In this document: one piece after another, positions 18,102 to 27,032 of the stretch
Layout of the letters: each line of letters begins with the position of its first letter
How positions within the stretch are numbered: position 1 is the stretch's first letter
From: Balneolaceae bacterium UBA3186
GTDB taxonomy: Bacteria > Bacteroidota > Rhodothermia > Balneolales > Balneolaceae
NCBI GenBank assembly: GCA_002364085.1
Contig: DEXK01000012.1
Location: forward strand, 205,342-245,796
Direction of reading: 5' to 3'
Length of the DNA: 40,455 bases
Made by a program: the position numbers and the translations under genes
The notes under the pieces: generated by a model
What the model saw: only the letters and a program-made list of their open reading frames with translations
Database searches by the model: none
What the model was told of the DNA's origin: nothing

Positions 18102-18658
18102 ATTTTTCCTTGCTCTTTTAGAAAGCGCTCTGCTCTCAAAAGACAGCAAATGGTTTTTCCATCATTTATATCTCCTGAGTGAACCATTTCTATTGCCTGC
18201 TTAAAAGGAATTCGTTTTTTTTCAACGAATTCATCTGCGTCAGTATTTTCTTCATCAAAAGTTAAGTCTAAGGCTGCGTAAATATGTATCACTTCATTTG
18301 CGTAACCAATAGCAGGAAAAAAATGACCGATGTAATATAGTTCTTTTGCAGTAGCGCCCGTTTCCTCTTTAAGTTCTCTTTCAGCTGTTTGGTGTGGATC
18401 TTCTCCTTTATCGATCTTGCCCGCTGGCACTTCAAGAAATATCTGTTTTGCCGGGTAGCGATATTGGCTGACTAGTAATACATCACCATTGCTGAATATT
18501 GGCACAACAGCTGATGCCCCCGGATGCTTGATCCATTCTCTCGACGATTCAGTATTATCCGGAAGTATAACCTCGTCGTAATAAACGTGTAAAAGTTTTC
18601 CACTAAATACTTTTTCAGAATGCTTTTGTTTTTCTATAAGGTCTTTTGATTCTTGCAT
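18098..18658 (-). CDS. NUDIX hydrolase, ADP-ribose pyrophosphatase type
   Basis: The enzyme probably hydrolyses ADP-ribose or a related nucleoside diphosphate derivative to AMP and a sugar phosphate in the cytoplasm. The 186 residues contain a complete Nudix box, GX5EX7REXXEEXGX, reading G-KIDKG-E-DPHQTAE-RELKEETGA. The segment before it, 'QYRYPAKQIFLEVPAGK', is typical of the NudF/ADPRase subfamily. The N-terminal strand-rich region matches the dimerisation part of that subfamily. Substrate is inferred from subfamily resemblance. Confidence 0.9.
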   Translation of the reverse strand: MQESKDLIEKQKHSEKVFSGKLLHVYYDEVILPDNTESSREWIKHPGASAVVPIFSNGDVLLVSQYRYPAKQIFLEVPAGKIDKGEDPHQTAERELKEETGATAKELYYIGHFFPAIGYANEVIHIYAALDLTFDEENTDADEFVEKKRIPFKQAIEMVHSGDINDGKTICCLLRAERFLKEQGKI

Positions 18659-18719
18659 TTAATTAGGTCTTTAGTATTCTTTACAATATAATGAGTTGCT
18701 ATAAATTAAGGTGATCTTT

Positions 18720-19097
18720 ATGAAAGATTATAAACTTGAAATAGAACAGAGAGAAGAATATGTATATGCTTACTATGAAGCTGAAAAAGACAGTGTTGCG
18801 CTATCAAACAAATTATGGGGGAAAATTTCAACGGCAATGTCGAGCAGTGATCTTTCCAAGCTTCTAGTTGTTGAGAACATCAAAATTAACCCCGGTTCTG
18901 TTTTAGAAATATATAATATTGTTAATGCTGCTGTGAAGCTTGATTTTCGCGGAATGACCATCGCCTTTGTTGACCTGATTGAAGATCATTACAGTTCAAA
19001 TAAATTTGGAGAAACTCTGGCTGTAAATCTTGGTGTTAACGGTAAAATTTTTAGAACAATTGAAGAAGCGGAAGAGTGGTTGAAAACACAGCCATAA
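18720..19097 (+). CDS. STAS/SpoIIAA-like small protein
   Basis: I chose the ATG of MKDYKLE, three codons inside a longer GTG-started frame, because it is the better start codon. The 125 residues alternate strands and helices, and the region 'IAFVDLIEDHYSSNKFGETLAV' plus 'FRTIEEAEEWLKTQ' resembles SpoIIAA-like (STAS-fold) proteins. No signal or membrane helix is present. It is divergent from the NUDIX gene and lies 63 bases before the phosphatidyltransferase gene. Function unknown; the fold is an inference. Confidence 0.6.
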   Translation: MKDYKLEIEQREEYVYAYYEAEKDSVALSNKLWGKISTAMSSSDLSKLLVVENIKINPGSVLEIYNIVNAAVKLDFRGMTIAFVDLIEDHYSSNKFGETLAVNLGVNGKIFRTIEEAEEWLKTQP

Positions 19098-19160
19098 CTT
19101 TTCTTTTGTTGTGATTTCCTTTTTTTAGTTCAGTTTATTTGTTTTGGCTTTGTGCGGTTA

Positions 19161-19790
19161 ATGACCTTACCTTTAAACATAACAGTTAATTTGAATTTCT
19201 TGATCAAGAACAAAAACATAGACGGTAAAATAGTTCAGGTCTCTGGAAGGGTGTTTACTCTTTCCAATTTGATTTCTTTTTCCAGGTTTTTAGTTGCAGC
19301 ACCGGTTATCTATTTACATATGCAGAATGAGTATGAATATAATAATACTATTGTTGCATTGATTTTATACGCGGGAATTTCGGATTATCTGGACGGACTT
19401 GTTGCGCGTAAAACAAATACTATTTCTGAAGTTGGTAAAATGATAGATCCCATTTCAGATAAATTATGTGCTGCGGCCTTATTCATTTATACAGTTTGGC
19501 TAGGCTGGGTACCTCTCTGGTTTCTTGTTTTAAATGTATTCAGAGATTCATTTATAATGATTGGTTCTTCCTTTATTAAGGTTAAATATGGGAAGGTTGC
19601 GATGTCGATCATGTCCGGTAAAATAGCCGTTAATATTCTGGCCCTTTACTGGATTGCTGTTTTCTTTTTCAGAGATGCCGTTCAGGTGCATAACTGGCTG
19701 TTATATATTTGTACATTTGTTATGGTGTATTCATTTTTTGACTATTTTAATCGCTATCGCAAAATAATGCGTGGGGCAAAATTTAATTGA
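19161..19790 (+). CDS. CDP-alcohol phosphatidyltransferase
   Basis: This membrane enzyme transfers a phosphatidyl group from CDP-diacylglycerol to an alcohol in phospholipid synthesis. The family signature DG-X2-AR-X8-G-X3-D-X3-D is complete: DGLVARKTNTISEVG, then KMIDPISD. Several hydrophobic helices follow. It is most like PgsA (glycerol-3-phosphate acceptor), but phosphatidylserine or inositol-type acceptors are not excluded. I prefer the ATG at 19161 to the GTG at 19152. ftsY begins 3 bases after the stop, so lipid synthesis and membrane-protein targeting genes share a transcript. Confidence 0.88.
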   Translation: MTLPLNITVNLNFLIKNKNIDGKIVQVSGRVFTLSNLISFSRFLVAAPVIYLHMQNEYEYNNTIVALILYAGISDYLDGLVARKTNTISEVGKMIDPISDKLCAAALFIYTVWLGWVPLWFLVLNVFRDSFIMIGSSFIKVKYGKVAMSIMSGKIAVNILALYWIAVFFFRDAVQVHNWLLYICTFVMVYSFFDYFNRYRKIMRGAKFN

Positions 19791-19793
19791 TGT

Positions 19794-20747
19794 ATGGGCT
19801 TTTTTGACAAAATTGGTTTAAAGAAAAAAGAGACTCTTGATAAGGGTGTTGAAAAAAGCAGAGAAGGTATCCTTAATAAACTTGGCAGGGCTTTTGTCGG
19901 CAAAGACCGAGTGGATGATGAAACTCTGGATGAACTGGAAGAGATCTTAATTACTTCTGATGTTGGGGTAACTACTACCCTTGAAATTATCAAAAGAATC
20001 GAGGCTCGTGTCGCTAAAGATAAATTCGTTACCCAGTCAGAGTTGCAAGCTTTGCTTCGTGAAGAAATTGTTGATCTTCTGAAAGACAATGATTCTGATA
20101 AACCGGCCGAGTTCGACGCTGAGCTTCCCGTAAAACCTCATGTTGTTTTAGTTGTAGGTGTAAATGGCGTTGGCAAAACAACTACCATTGGAAAACTTGC
20201 TAATCTCTATAAAAAAGCGGGCAAAAGTGTTCTGCTTGGCGCTGCTGATACTTTCCGAGCCGCCGCTGTAGATCAGCTTATAATTTGGAGTGAGCGCGCT
20301 GATGTTCCTATTGTTCAACAAGGACAGGACGCCGATCCTGCTTCCGTTGCTTATGATACAGTTGCTTCCGGTAAAGCACGAGGTTCGGATATTGTTTTAG
20401 TTGATACCGCGGGCCGCCTTCATAATAAAAAAGCCTTAATGGAAGAGCTTACCAAGATCAAAAGAGTGATAGGTAAAGTTGTTGATGGAGCTCCGCATGA
20501 AGTGATTCTTGTTCTGGATGCTTCTACCGGACAAAATGCAATGCAGCAAGCAAAAGCATTTACAGAAGCTGTAGATATAACCGGTCTGGCTTTGACCAAA
20601 CTTGACGGTACAGCAAAAGGAGGAATCGTTATTGGTATTTCTAACGAGTTAAGTGTTCCTGTTAAGTACATCGGTTTAGGGGAAAAGATAGAAGATCTTC
20701 AGGTATTCGATCGGGCGGGCTTTGTTAATGCTTTATTTGGGGATTAG
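19794..20747 (+). CDS. ftsY: Signal recognition particle receptor FtsY
   Basis: FtsY is the SRP receptor GTPase that docks ribosome-SRP complexes at the inner membrane. The 317 residues start with a membrane-binding amphipathic segment (MGFFDKIGLKKK), a short form lacking the long acidic A domain of enterobacteria. The NG domain shows the P-loop GVNGVGKTT, the DTFRAAA insertion-box motif, DTAGR and TKLDGTAKGG. It is translationally close to the upstream phosphatidyltransferase gene and followed by a bidirectional terminator. Confidence 0.97.
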   Translation: MGFFDKIGLKKKETLDKGVEKSREGILNKLGRAFVGKDRVDDETLDELEEILITSDVGVTTTLEIIKRIEARVAKDKFVTQSELQALLREEIVDLLKDNDSDKPAEFDAELPVKPHVVLVVGVNGVGKTTTIGKLANLYKKAGKSVLLGAADTFRAAAVDQLIIWSERADVPIVQQGQDADPASVAYDTVASGKARGSDIVLVDTAGRLHNKKALMEELTKIKRVIGKVVDGAPHEVILVLDASTGQNAMQQAKAFTEAVDITGLALTKLDGTAKGGIVIGISNELSVPVKYIGLGEKIEDLQVFDRAGFVNALFGD

Positions 20748-20784
20748 TCTTTCTAATATAATTTCTGGGTAAACTGAACATATT

Positions 20785-20826
20785 AAAAAGCCAAACCAAG
20801 AATAATTTCCTATTGGCTTGGCTTTT
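20785..20826. terminator. Bidirectional terminator after ftsY
   Basis: AAAGCCAAACCAA and TTGGCTTGGCTTT form a 13-base stem with one mismatch around a 13-base loop. Runs of T follow on the plus strand (TTTT) and on the minus strand (TTTTT). It can end both ftsY and a possible short minus-strand gene at 20830-20940. Confidence 0.8.
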
Positions 20827-20829
20827 ACT

Positions 20830-20940
20830 TTATACTTCGTCAGTTCCGCCTGAACCCCCGCTTCCTGTTCCTGGCTTATCCGGCTTTCCATCCCCATCCG
20901 GGATATTAAATTTTTCTGTATTTGATATTATATAGTTCAT
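20830..20940 (-). CDS. Candidate 36-residue peptide gene
   Basis: A complete short reading frame on the minus strand: MNYIISNTEKFNIPDG, then a Gly/Pro/Lys/Asp-rich tail (GKPDKPGTGSGGSGGTDEV). A GGAG ribosome site lies four bases before the ATG, and a strong terminator lies directly after the stop. It is divergent from the CHAT-protein gene by 25 bases. The composition (low-complexity Gly-rich tail) is unusual for chance sequence. It could be a signalling or substrate peptide of the CHAT protease; that is speculation. Confidence 0.45.
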   Translation of the reverse strand: MNYIISNTEKFNIPDGDGKPDKPGTGSGGSGGTDEV

Positions 20941-20965
20941 TGTACTCCGTTTAATTTTTGGTTGT

Positions 20966-23908
20966 ATGGAAACAACAAAATATATTCGTTGCATGCGACA
21001 ACTACATGTAAATACCTTAAAAAAAAAGAGTCTTTTAATTGCTCTCTTTCTTATAGTTTTTTCTACATCAGCCGCTTATTCACAGTATGCCAATGTTACA
21101 GATGACTCTTTATTAGTTTTGGGAAATGAGGTATACAGAAAAGGAAATTACCCCGAAGCAGAAGTTATTTACAGAAAGGCATTAGCTAAACATCAAAATA
21201 ACAAGAGCGAAAAAGAATGGATCATTGCTTCGGTAGGCTTGGGTGCATCTTTATTAGATCAGGGCGTTTATGACAAAGGCCAAGAATGGATCTTAAAAGC
21301 GGATTCTTCTCTCTCTGAGGCAATACACCCGGAACTACAGGCTTACGTTAAAAGCAATGTTGCTTGGGCGTACAAAGCAAACCGTGATTATTCGAATTCT
21401 CAAAAATATTATACAACAGCTCTATCTTTAGCAAACAGATCCGGTGATCAATATCGAATTGCCCAAGTAAGTAATTCACTTTCATTGCTTACTTATCAAT
21501 TGGGTTATTATGATGATGCGATCAAATTCGGACGAATTGCAGTACAGAGTTTTGAACAAATTGACGACCCCTTTTTACTTTCTATTTCTTACAGAAATCT
21601 TGCTTCCGCTTATGAAGCTTTAGGTTTTACAGAGGAAGCAGAAGACAATCTCATCAAGTCTTACAATACCACTATTCGAACTCAGAATAACGACCTCACT
21701 TCAACTGTCCATTATTATTTGGGCTCATTTTATCACAGAACAGGAAGCTATGATAAAGCCCTCGCTAACTACTCGAAGTATCTTTCCTTTGTTCAAGAAG
21801 AAGGTGTGATAAACTATATAGCTCCTGCATATGAATTCGTTGCTTCCGTGTATATGTCTCTTGGAGATTTTGAAAGAGCTCTCGATTATTTTAATTCCAG
21901 TGCCAATCTCATTGAAGACCTTTCTATCACTTTAAATATTGCCTTTTGCTATCAAAAACTGGGTGAATTTGATCTTGCGCGCTCTTATTACAATAAGATT
22001 TTAGACAATCCGGACCAAAATCAAACAGATCACCAAACCATAGAAGTTTATTTAAAGCTGGCCGATCTTGAGTTGGAAACAGTTAATTTACCTGAGGCTC
22101 TAGCTTATGCTGAAAAAGCCTCTCAGCTGTCTCAAAAAACAGAATCGAAACAACTAAATGCACGGTCTTATGCATTGGTCGCAAAAGTTAATGCACGACT
22201 TGATCAACCTGTTCGCGCGCTAACCTATTCTAAGAAAGCTTATAATATTGCTTCTCTTTTTAAGGGATATCGAATTGCAGATTATTTAGTTCAACTTTCA
22301 AGATCATACCATGCCTTAGGGAACGACAGCTCTTTTTATTACGCTGAAATTGCATTTTCAGAAATAGAAAGGGAGCAACGGTCTGTTTATGGAGAGAATC
22401 TCGAATCAGGTGTTTTTAGTAATTATGCCAACTTTTATAATGAAGTCGCTTATTGGTATTTAAAAGAAAATGATGATATAAATAAATCTTTTGAAGTAAC
22501 TGAAAGGGGGCGGTCTCGCGTGTTGTTAGAGCGATTAGCCTTTTCCGATTCTGAACTTCAAAATGTAGTAAATGACACTACCTTAATAGCTTTAAGACAA
22601 CAAGAAAAAAACATTGATAAGGTTTATCGAGAAATAGAGCGTTTAAATGATAATCAATCTTTATCTGCGCTTAGGGAAAAGGTGAATGAGCTAGAATTTC
22701 AGTATCAATCCAGAACAAATGAGCTTTATCTGAATCATCCTAAATTGCGATCGGTCAATGAGTCTGAAATTATTAAGATCTCTGAAATTCAAGATATGCT
22801 CTCAGATAACGATGCTTTAATTGAGTATATGTTCACTGATAATAAGCTGGTTGTTTTTTGGGTTACAAAGAAAGACATCGATTATCATTCATTTGAAGTA
22901 GATTCACTCTCATCAGAGGAATTTATATCCGGATTGGTTTCAGCGTTTAGGTCGTCAATACAAAACAATGATTCTTTAGATTCTATATCTGCAAAATCGG
23001 TACCTCTTTATGATCTGCTTCTAAAACCTTTTTTGAACAAATATCAGGCTATTGAAAATTTACTGATCGTCCCTTCAAAATCTCTCTCTCTTCTTCCTTT
23101 TGATGCTCTCAGAATAAACGATTCTTATCTGGTTGAGCATTTTAATATCAAATATCTTCCTTCAGCCACTATTTATAACTATATAAAACCACCTCACAGA
23201 ACTACGTCCAGAGATTTGTTTGCGGTGGCGGGCTCCGGATTGAATGAGGTAATTACTTCTACCAAAAACTATTCCTCGCTCCCTTCCACTATTTTAGAAG
23301 TCGATGCTATTTCAAAAGGTTTCACTGATGTTCTTTCATTAAAGAATCGCGATGTTAGTGAGTCCAGAATAAAGACTTCTGCTTTAAATGAGTTCAGGTA
23401 TCTCCATTTTGCCACTCATGGAAGAGTAAATGAACAAAACCCGGAACAAAGCGGCCTGCTGATATCGGAATTGATTGAAACAGAAGGAGCTTTTGAAGAA
23501 GACGGATATCTGAACAGCAAAGAGATTTCGTCATTGACTTTTAACGCCGACATGGTGGTTCTTAGCGCTTGTAATACAGCGATTGGAAAGATGATAAGCG
23601 GTGAAGGACTGCAAGGGTTACAGCGTTCTTTTTTTAAAGCAGGAGCGTCTTCTGTAGTGGTAAGTCTTTGGAGCGTGTACGATAAAAGCACCGCTTCGTT
23701 TATGGGTTCCTTTTACGAAAATCTAACTCACTTTGAGAAGGAAGAAATGGGGTTGTGGAATAACTTTAAATTGCTTTTCGATCTCTATGAAACTCCTGTA
23801 TTTGGATATAAAGAGAAAGCTCTTCAACAAGCTAAAAAGGAATTTATACAACATCCCTACTATAACCATCCCATATATTGGGCGCCTTTTATCATGATTG
23901 GAAAATAA
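20966..23908 (+). CDS. TPR-CHAT caspase-fold protein, exported
   Basis: The 980-residue protein has a signal peptide (SLLIALFLIVFSTSAAYSQ; alternative start at the ATG at 20993), about twelve TPR-like repeats (roughly 60-500) and a coiled segment (about 540-600). It ends in a C-terminal CHAT domain (about 690-980), the caspase-like domain 'associated with TPRs'. The catalytic dyad is intact: H818 in HFATHG and C869 in LSACNTA, followed by GEGLQGL and 'AGASSVVVSLWSV'. CHAT proteins are cysteine proteases often used in signalling or defence. Export to the periplasm is unlike the cytoplasmic defence forms. ECF sigma and TPR membrane-protein genes 2.5 kb away may be related. Confidence 0.9.
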   Translation: METTKYIRCMRQLHVNTLKKKSLLIALFLIVFSTSAAYSQYANVTDDSLLVLGNEVYRKGNYPEAEVIYRKALAKHQNNKSEKEWIIASVGLGASLLDQGVYDKGQEWILKADSSLSEAIHPELQAYVKSNVAWAYKANRDYSNSQKYYTTALSLANRSGDQYRIAQVSNSLSLLTYQLGYYDDAIKFGRIAVQSFEQIDDPFLLSISYRNLASAYEALGFTEEAEDNLIKSYNTTIRTQNNDLTSTVHYYLGSFYHRTGSYDKALANYSKYLSFVQEEGVINYIAPAYEFVASVYMSLGDFERALDYFNSSANLIEDLSITLNIAFCYQKLGEFDLARSYYNKILDNPDQNQTDHQTIEVYLKLADLELETVNLPEALAYAEKASQLSQKTESKQLNARSYALVAKVNARLDQPVRALTYSKKAYNIASLFKGYRIADYLVQLSRSYHALGNDSSFYYAEIAFSEIEREQRSVYGENLESGVFSNYANFYNEVAYWYLKENDDINKSFEVTERGRSRVLLERLAFSDSELQNVVNDTTLIALRQQEKNIDKVYREIERLNDNQSLSALREKVNELEFQYQSRTNELYLNHPKLRSVNESEIIKISEIQDMLSDNDALIEYMFTDNKLVVFWVTKKDIDYHSFEVDSLSSEEFISGLVSAFRSSIQNNDSLDSISAKSVPLYDLLLKPFLNKYQAIENLLIVPSKSLSLLPFDALRINDSYLVEHFNIKYLPSATIYNYIKPPHRTTSRDLFAVAGSGLNEVITSTKNYSSLPSTILEVDAISKGFTDVLSLKNRDVSESRIKTSALNEFRYLHFATHGRVNEQNPEQSGLLISELIETEGAFEEDGYLNSKEISSLTFNADMVVLSACNTAIGKMISGEGLQGLQRSFFKAGASSVVVSLWSVYDKSTASFMGSFYENLTHFEKEEMGLWNNFKLLFDLYETPVFGYKEKALQQAKKEFIQHPYYNHPIYWAPFIMIGK

Positions 23909-23942
23909 AAAACCCTCTCCAAATCAATTTTGAAGAGGGTTG
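23909..23942. terminator. Bidirectional terminator
   Basis: AACCCTCT and AGAGGGTT form the stem, extended by CAAA/TTTG with a mismatch between. On the minus strand a run of six T follows. It separates the CHAT gene from the convergent M28 peptidase gene. Confidence 0.85.
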
Positions 23943-23946
23943 TAGT

Positions 23947-25560
23947 TTAGTTTCCTTCCTGAGTTTTTTCTATGAACTCTCTGTTATCAACTTCAGGTCT
24001 ATTTTCAGTATTGGCAATCATTGCCGTAGTTGTATAAAGCAGTTGTGTTCTTTTTGCCAATGCTTCCCATTCTATTTTTTCAATTGAATCTGATGGCCTG
24101 TGGTAATCTGCGTGAACTCCGTTAAAGAAGAAAATGAATGGAACGCCCAATCTTCCAAAGTTCCAATGATCGCTTCTTCTGTAAAACTGATTTGGGTCTT
24201 CAAGATCATTGTATCTGTTACTCAGATCAAGATTTACAGTAGCTTCATTTGCACTTCTAAGCAAGCTGTCTAAACCTGAGGAAATTATCTCCCCACCAAT
24301 TACATAGATGTAATCTTTATTTTCTTCGTGCTCTTTATCCACACGACCAATCATATCTACATTAATATTAGCAACGGTATTTTCTATCGGATAGATTGGA
24401 TGGTCAGAATAATATCGTGAACCCAGTAATCCTTTTTCTTCTCCGGAAACATGTAAAAACAATACGCTTCTTTTAGGGCCAGCTCCCGCTTTCTTAGCTA
24501 CCAGCATTGCCTGTGCAGTGTTCAGCAGACCAACGGTCCCGCTTCCGTCATCATCAGCCCCGTTATAAATAGCATCTCCGGTTGAGTCCGGTCTTCCGAT
24601 TCCTACGTGATCATGATGCGCACTCAATACAACCACTTCGTTTTTCAATAGTGGATCACTACCTTCTAAAAAAGCAGCGATATTTGATGCTTTAACAGTA
24701 TTTTCGTTTACAGAAACATCATGTGACAAAGCGTATTCCAATTCTATTGGCTTAAAACCGGAAGCATTTGTTTTGATTTCTTCACTAAGCTCCACTAATT
24801 CACTCACACTATCTTGGCCCAGCAATTTCGCTGCTAATTCAGGGTTTACACTATTCCAAGCTGGAGTTATTTGATCATTGTCTCTTAAATACGATAAAGA
24901 CAACCTTCCACCTGCTCCCAATCTTGATTGTGATTGCTGCGCATTTTGAATAAAACCTTCCGGATTTTTATGATCCATTATTAGTATTACACCGGCAGCG
25001 CCATTTCCAATTAATCTTTGAAGCGCGGTTTGATTGGTTAGTTGTCTATCAAAAAATACCATCACCCATTTATCCGCTACAACTTCAGGCAAGTGGTTTG
25101 TTTCTTCATTACTAATACCGAATCCAGCAAAAATTATTTCTCCGCTTACATCATCAGAACCGCCAAAAATGGTAACAAAATCACCGGTAGCTTCTTTAGT
25201 TACAGCGGTCTCGCTAATTAAACTCCCGTCTTTATCCGTTACTGTGTACTTGTAGCTATTGATAACAGGAGCGCTCAAATCGTAGTTTTGCTCAAAGGTT
25301 CCGTTATCTCCAACAGGCGTAAGCCCCATTTCGTTATACCTTTCAGTAATATACTCAGTGGCTTTTCTTATTCCTTCTTCTCCGGTTTCACGACCTTCAA
25401 ACTCATCGCTGGCAATAATTGTAAGGTCTGATTTTAACCCTTCTACCGTTATTGTTTTATCAAAATCGTAAATACTTGCTTCAGGAAGATTCGTTGTTTC
25501 TTTTGATCCGCTGCACCCTGTAATTACAGCGATTAATACTATGTAAGTTATTCTCTTCAT
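23947..25560 (-). CDS. M28 family metallopeptidase lipoprotein with PA domain
   Basis: This is an exported zinc aminopeptidase-type enzyme. The 537 residues start with a lipobox ending at Cys16 (VITGC). A protease-associated (PA) insert sits in the first half. The M28 catalytic core shows the metal ligands: HHDHVG, NGADDDGSG, GEEKGLLGS, the NVDMIGR segment, and the final histidine near 'FNGVHADYHRPSDS'. It probably trims peptides at the cell surface. It begins 15 bases after scpA on the same strand, so the two are likely co-transcribed. Confidence 0.92.
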   Translation of the reverse strand: MKRITYIVLIAVITGCSGSKETTNLPEASIYDFDKTITVEGLKSDLTIIASDEFEGRETGEEGIRKATEYITERYNEMGLTPVGDNGTFEQNYDLSAPVINSYKYTVTDKDGSLISETAVTKEATGDFVTIFGGSDDVSGEIIFAGFGISNEETNHLPEVVADKWVMVFFDRQLTNQTALQRLIGNGAAGVILIMDHKNPEGFIQNAQQSQSRLGAGGRLSLSYLRDNDQITPAWNSVNPELAAKLLGQDSVSELVELSEEIKTNASGFKPIELEYALSHDVSVNENTVKASNIAAFLEGSDPLLKNEVVVLSAHHDHVGIGRPDSTGDAIYNGADDDGSGTVGLLNTAQAMLVAKKAGAGPKRSVLFLHVSGEEKGLLGSRYYSDHPIYPIENTVANINVDMIGRVDKEHEENKDYIYVIGGEIISSGLDSLLRSANEATVNLDLSNRYNDLEDPNQFYRRSDHWNFGRLGVPFIFFFNGVHADYHRPSDSIEKIEWEALAKRTQLLYTTTAMIANTENRPEVDNREFIEKTQEGN

Positions 25561-25575
25561 TTTTTTATTTCTTAA

Positions 25576-26316
25576 TTAAGCACCAATTATTTCGTCTACC
25601 GGCTTTAGATCTATATAAAAGTCAGTGGGGTCTTCTTCGAGAAATAAATTAATTTGTTGCTCTTTTATCATTTCTAATATTGCCAGAAAGGTAACAACTA
25701 TTACAACTCTGTTTGTTAAGTTTTTGCAAAGACTTACGAATGATTGCCTTCCGGATTGAGTAAGCTTTTCCAAAACAAATTCTGATTGTTCTTCTATTGT
25801 TGTTTCAACTTTATTCACTTTATGAACGATCCGCTGGCGTTCAATATCTGTAAGAACTTTTCGGAAAGCAGAGATCAAGTCGAATAAGGTAACATCTTTA
25901 AGAGCCTCTCCAGTAGCTTGTTGATCAACATCGTCCACATCCGGATAACCTCTTTTAAATCGCTTTCTGGCTTCTTCATCAATATCAGCCATTTTTACAG
26001 CCATCTCTTTGTAGCGCTTATATTCCAGAAGCTTTTGAACTAATTCATATCTGGGATCAGATTCATCGATCTCTTCATTTTCATCTTCTTCTCTTGGCAA
26101 CATCATCTTGGCTTTGATTGACATCAACATGCTTGCCATCAGGATAAATTCGCTCGCAACATCGAGGTCCAATTCTTCCATCAAATTTACATATTCCAGA
26201 TACTGTTGGGTTATGTAAGAGATTGGAATGTCATAGATATCCAATTCATCCCTCTTTATAAAAAAAAGAAGCAGGTCTAGTGGGCCTTCAAAGTTATTTA
26301 GTTGTACTCTATACAC
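25576..26316 (-). CDS. scpA: Segregation and condensation protein A
   Basis: ScpA is the kleisin subunit that bridges SMC heads with ScpB in the chromosome-condensing complex. The 246 residues begin with the hallmark VQLNNFEGPLDLLLFFIKR and 'DIYDIPISYITQQYLEY'. The C-terminal winged-helix that contacts the SMC head is present. No scpB is adjacent in the window. It is the first gene of a unit with the M28 peptidase. Confidence 0.96.
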   Translation of the reverse strand: MYRVQLNNFEGPLDLLLFFIKRDELDIYDIPISYITQQYLEYVNLMEELDLDVASEFILMASMLMSIKAKMMLPREEDENEEIDESDPRYELVQKLLEYKRYKEMAVKMADIDEEARKRFKRGYPDVDDVDQQATGEALKDVTLFDLISAFRKVLTDIERQRIVHKVNKVETTIEEQSEFVLEKLTQSGRQSFVSLCKNLTNRVVIVVTFLAILEMIKEQQINLFLEEDPTDFYIDLKPVDEIIGA

Positions 26317-26405
26317 AGCTGGAAACTAACTGGTTATAATTTAAAATTCCCCATTTTCTTTTTCCAAATCTCGCTTATTTTAAAGAGACGTTTTATAACT
26401 AACTT

Positions 26406-26951
26406 ATGGACTATTCAAAATTTGTAATAGCTGTTCAAAAAGAAGATCAGGAATCTTTTAAGGAATTCTATGAGGTTCTCACTAAAATTCTGTTCAAATT
26501 TTTGAGGGTTAGAATGGACGCGGAATCGGAAGACGCCAAAGATTCCGCTCAGAATGCTATTCTTTTTGCTGTAGAAAAAATCAAAAATAACGAGCTGGAA
26601 CATCCTGATCGTATTATCAATTATCTTTTTACGACTGCTAAACACGATTATTTAAAGCATCAAAATAAAAGAAAAGAAACTGCTTACGAGCATGTTCCCG
26701 ATTCGTACTCAGAAGAGCCAGATCAGCTTCACAATCTTTTGGATAAAGAACGCCAAAGCGTTTTAAAGCGCTGTTTTAATGAATTGAAGGCAAAACAACT
26801 GGAGTATATTTCATATTGGTTCAGCAAACCTGACAGCGATACTGTTGTTGTAGCAGACCATTTTGGGATCAGTGTAAACAACGCCTGGACAAAAAAACAC
26901 CGAATAATACAGGTGCTAAATGAGTGTGTTCAAAAAAAAATAAATAAATAG
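26406..26951 (+). CDS. ECF-type RNA polymerase sigma factor
   Basis: The 181-residue protein has a region 2 of the sigma-70 family (about 10-75, 'DAKDSAQNAILFAVEKI' and 'IINYLFTTAKHDYLKHQNKRK'). A linker and region 4 follow (about 125-175, VVVADHFGISVNNAWTKKHR, a helix-turn-helix). It lies 81 bases before a gene for a membrane TPR protein that may be its anti-sigma factor. Its targets cannot be deduced here. It is divergent from scpA. Confidence 0.82.
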   Translation: MDYSKFVIAVQKEDQESFKEFYEVLTKILFKFLRVRMDAESEDAKDSAQNAILFAVEKIKNNELEHPDRIINYLFTTAKHDYLKHQNKRKETAYEHVPDSYSEEPDQLHNLLDKERQSVLKRCFNELKAKQLEYISYWFSKPDSDTVVVADHFGISVNNAWTKKHRIIQVLNECVQKKINK

Positions 26952-27032
26952 TGTAAGGAATGGTGTGCGAAACTGTCCTACTATGTGCAAAGGTTAATGT
27001 ATTTAAATACATTACATATTAAATAGTATATA

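Noticed and set aside
25034..25255. 73-codon plus-strand frame
   Set aside because: It is a shadow of the M28 peptidase gene.
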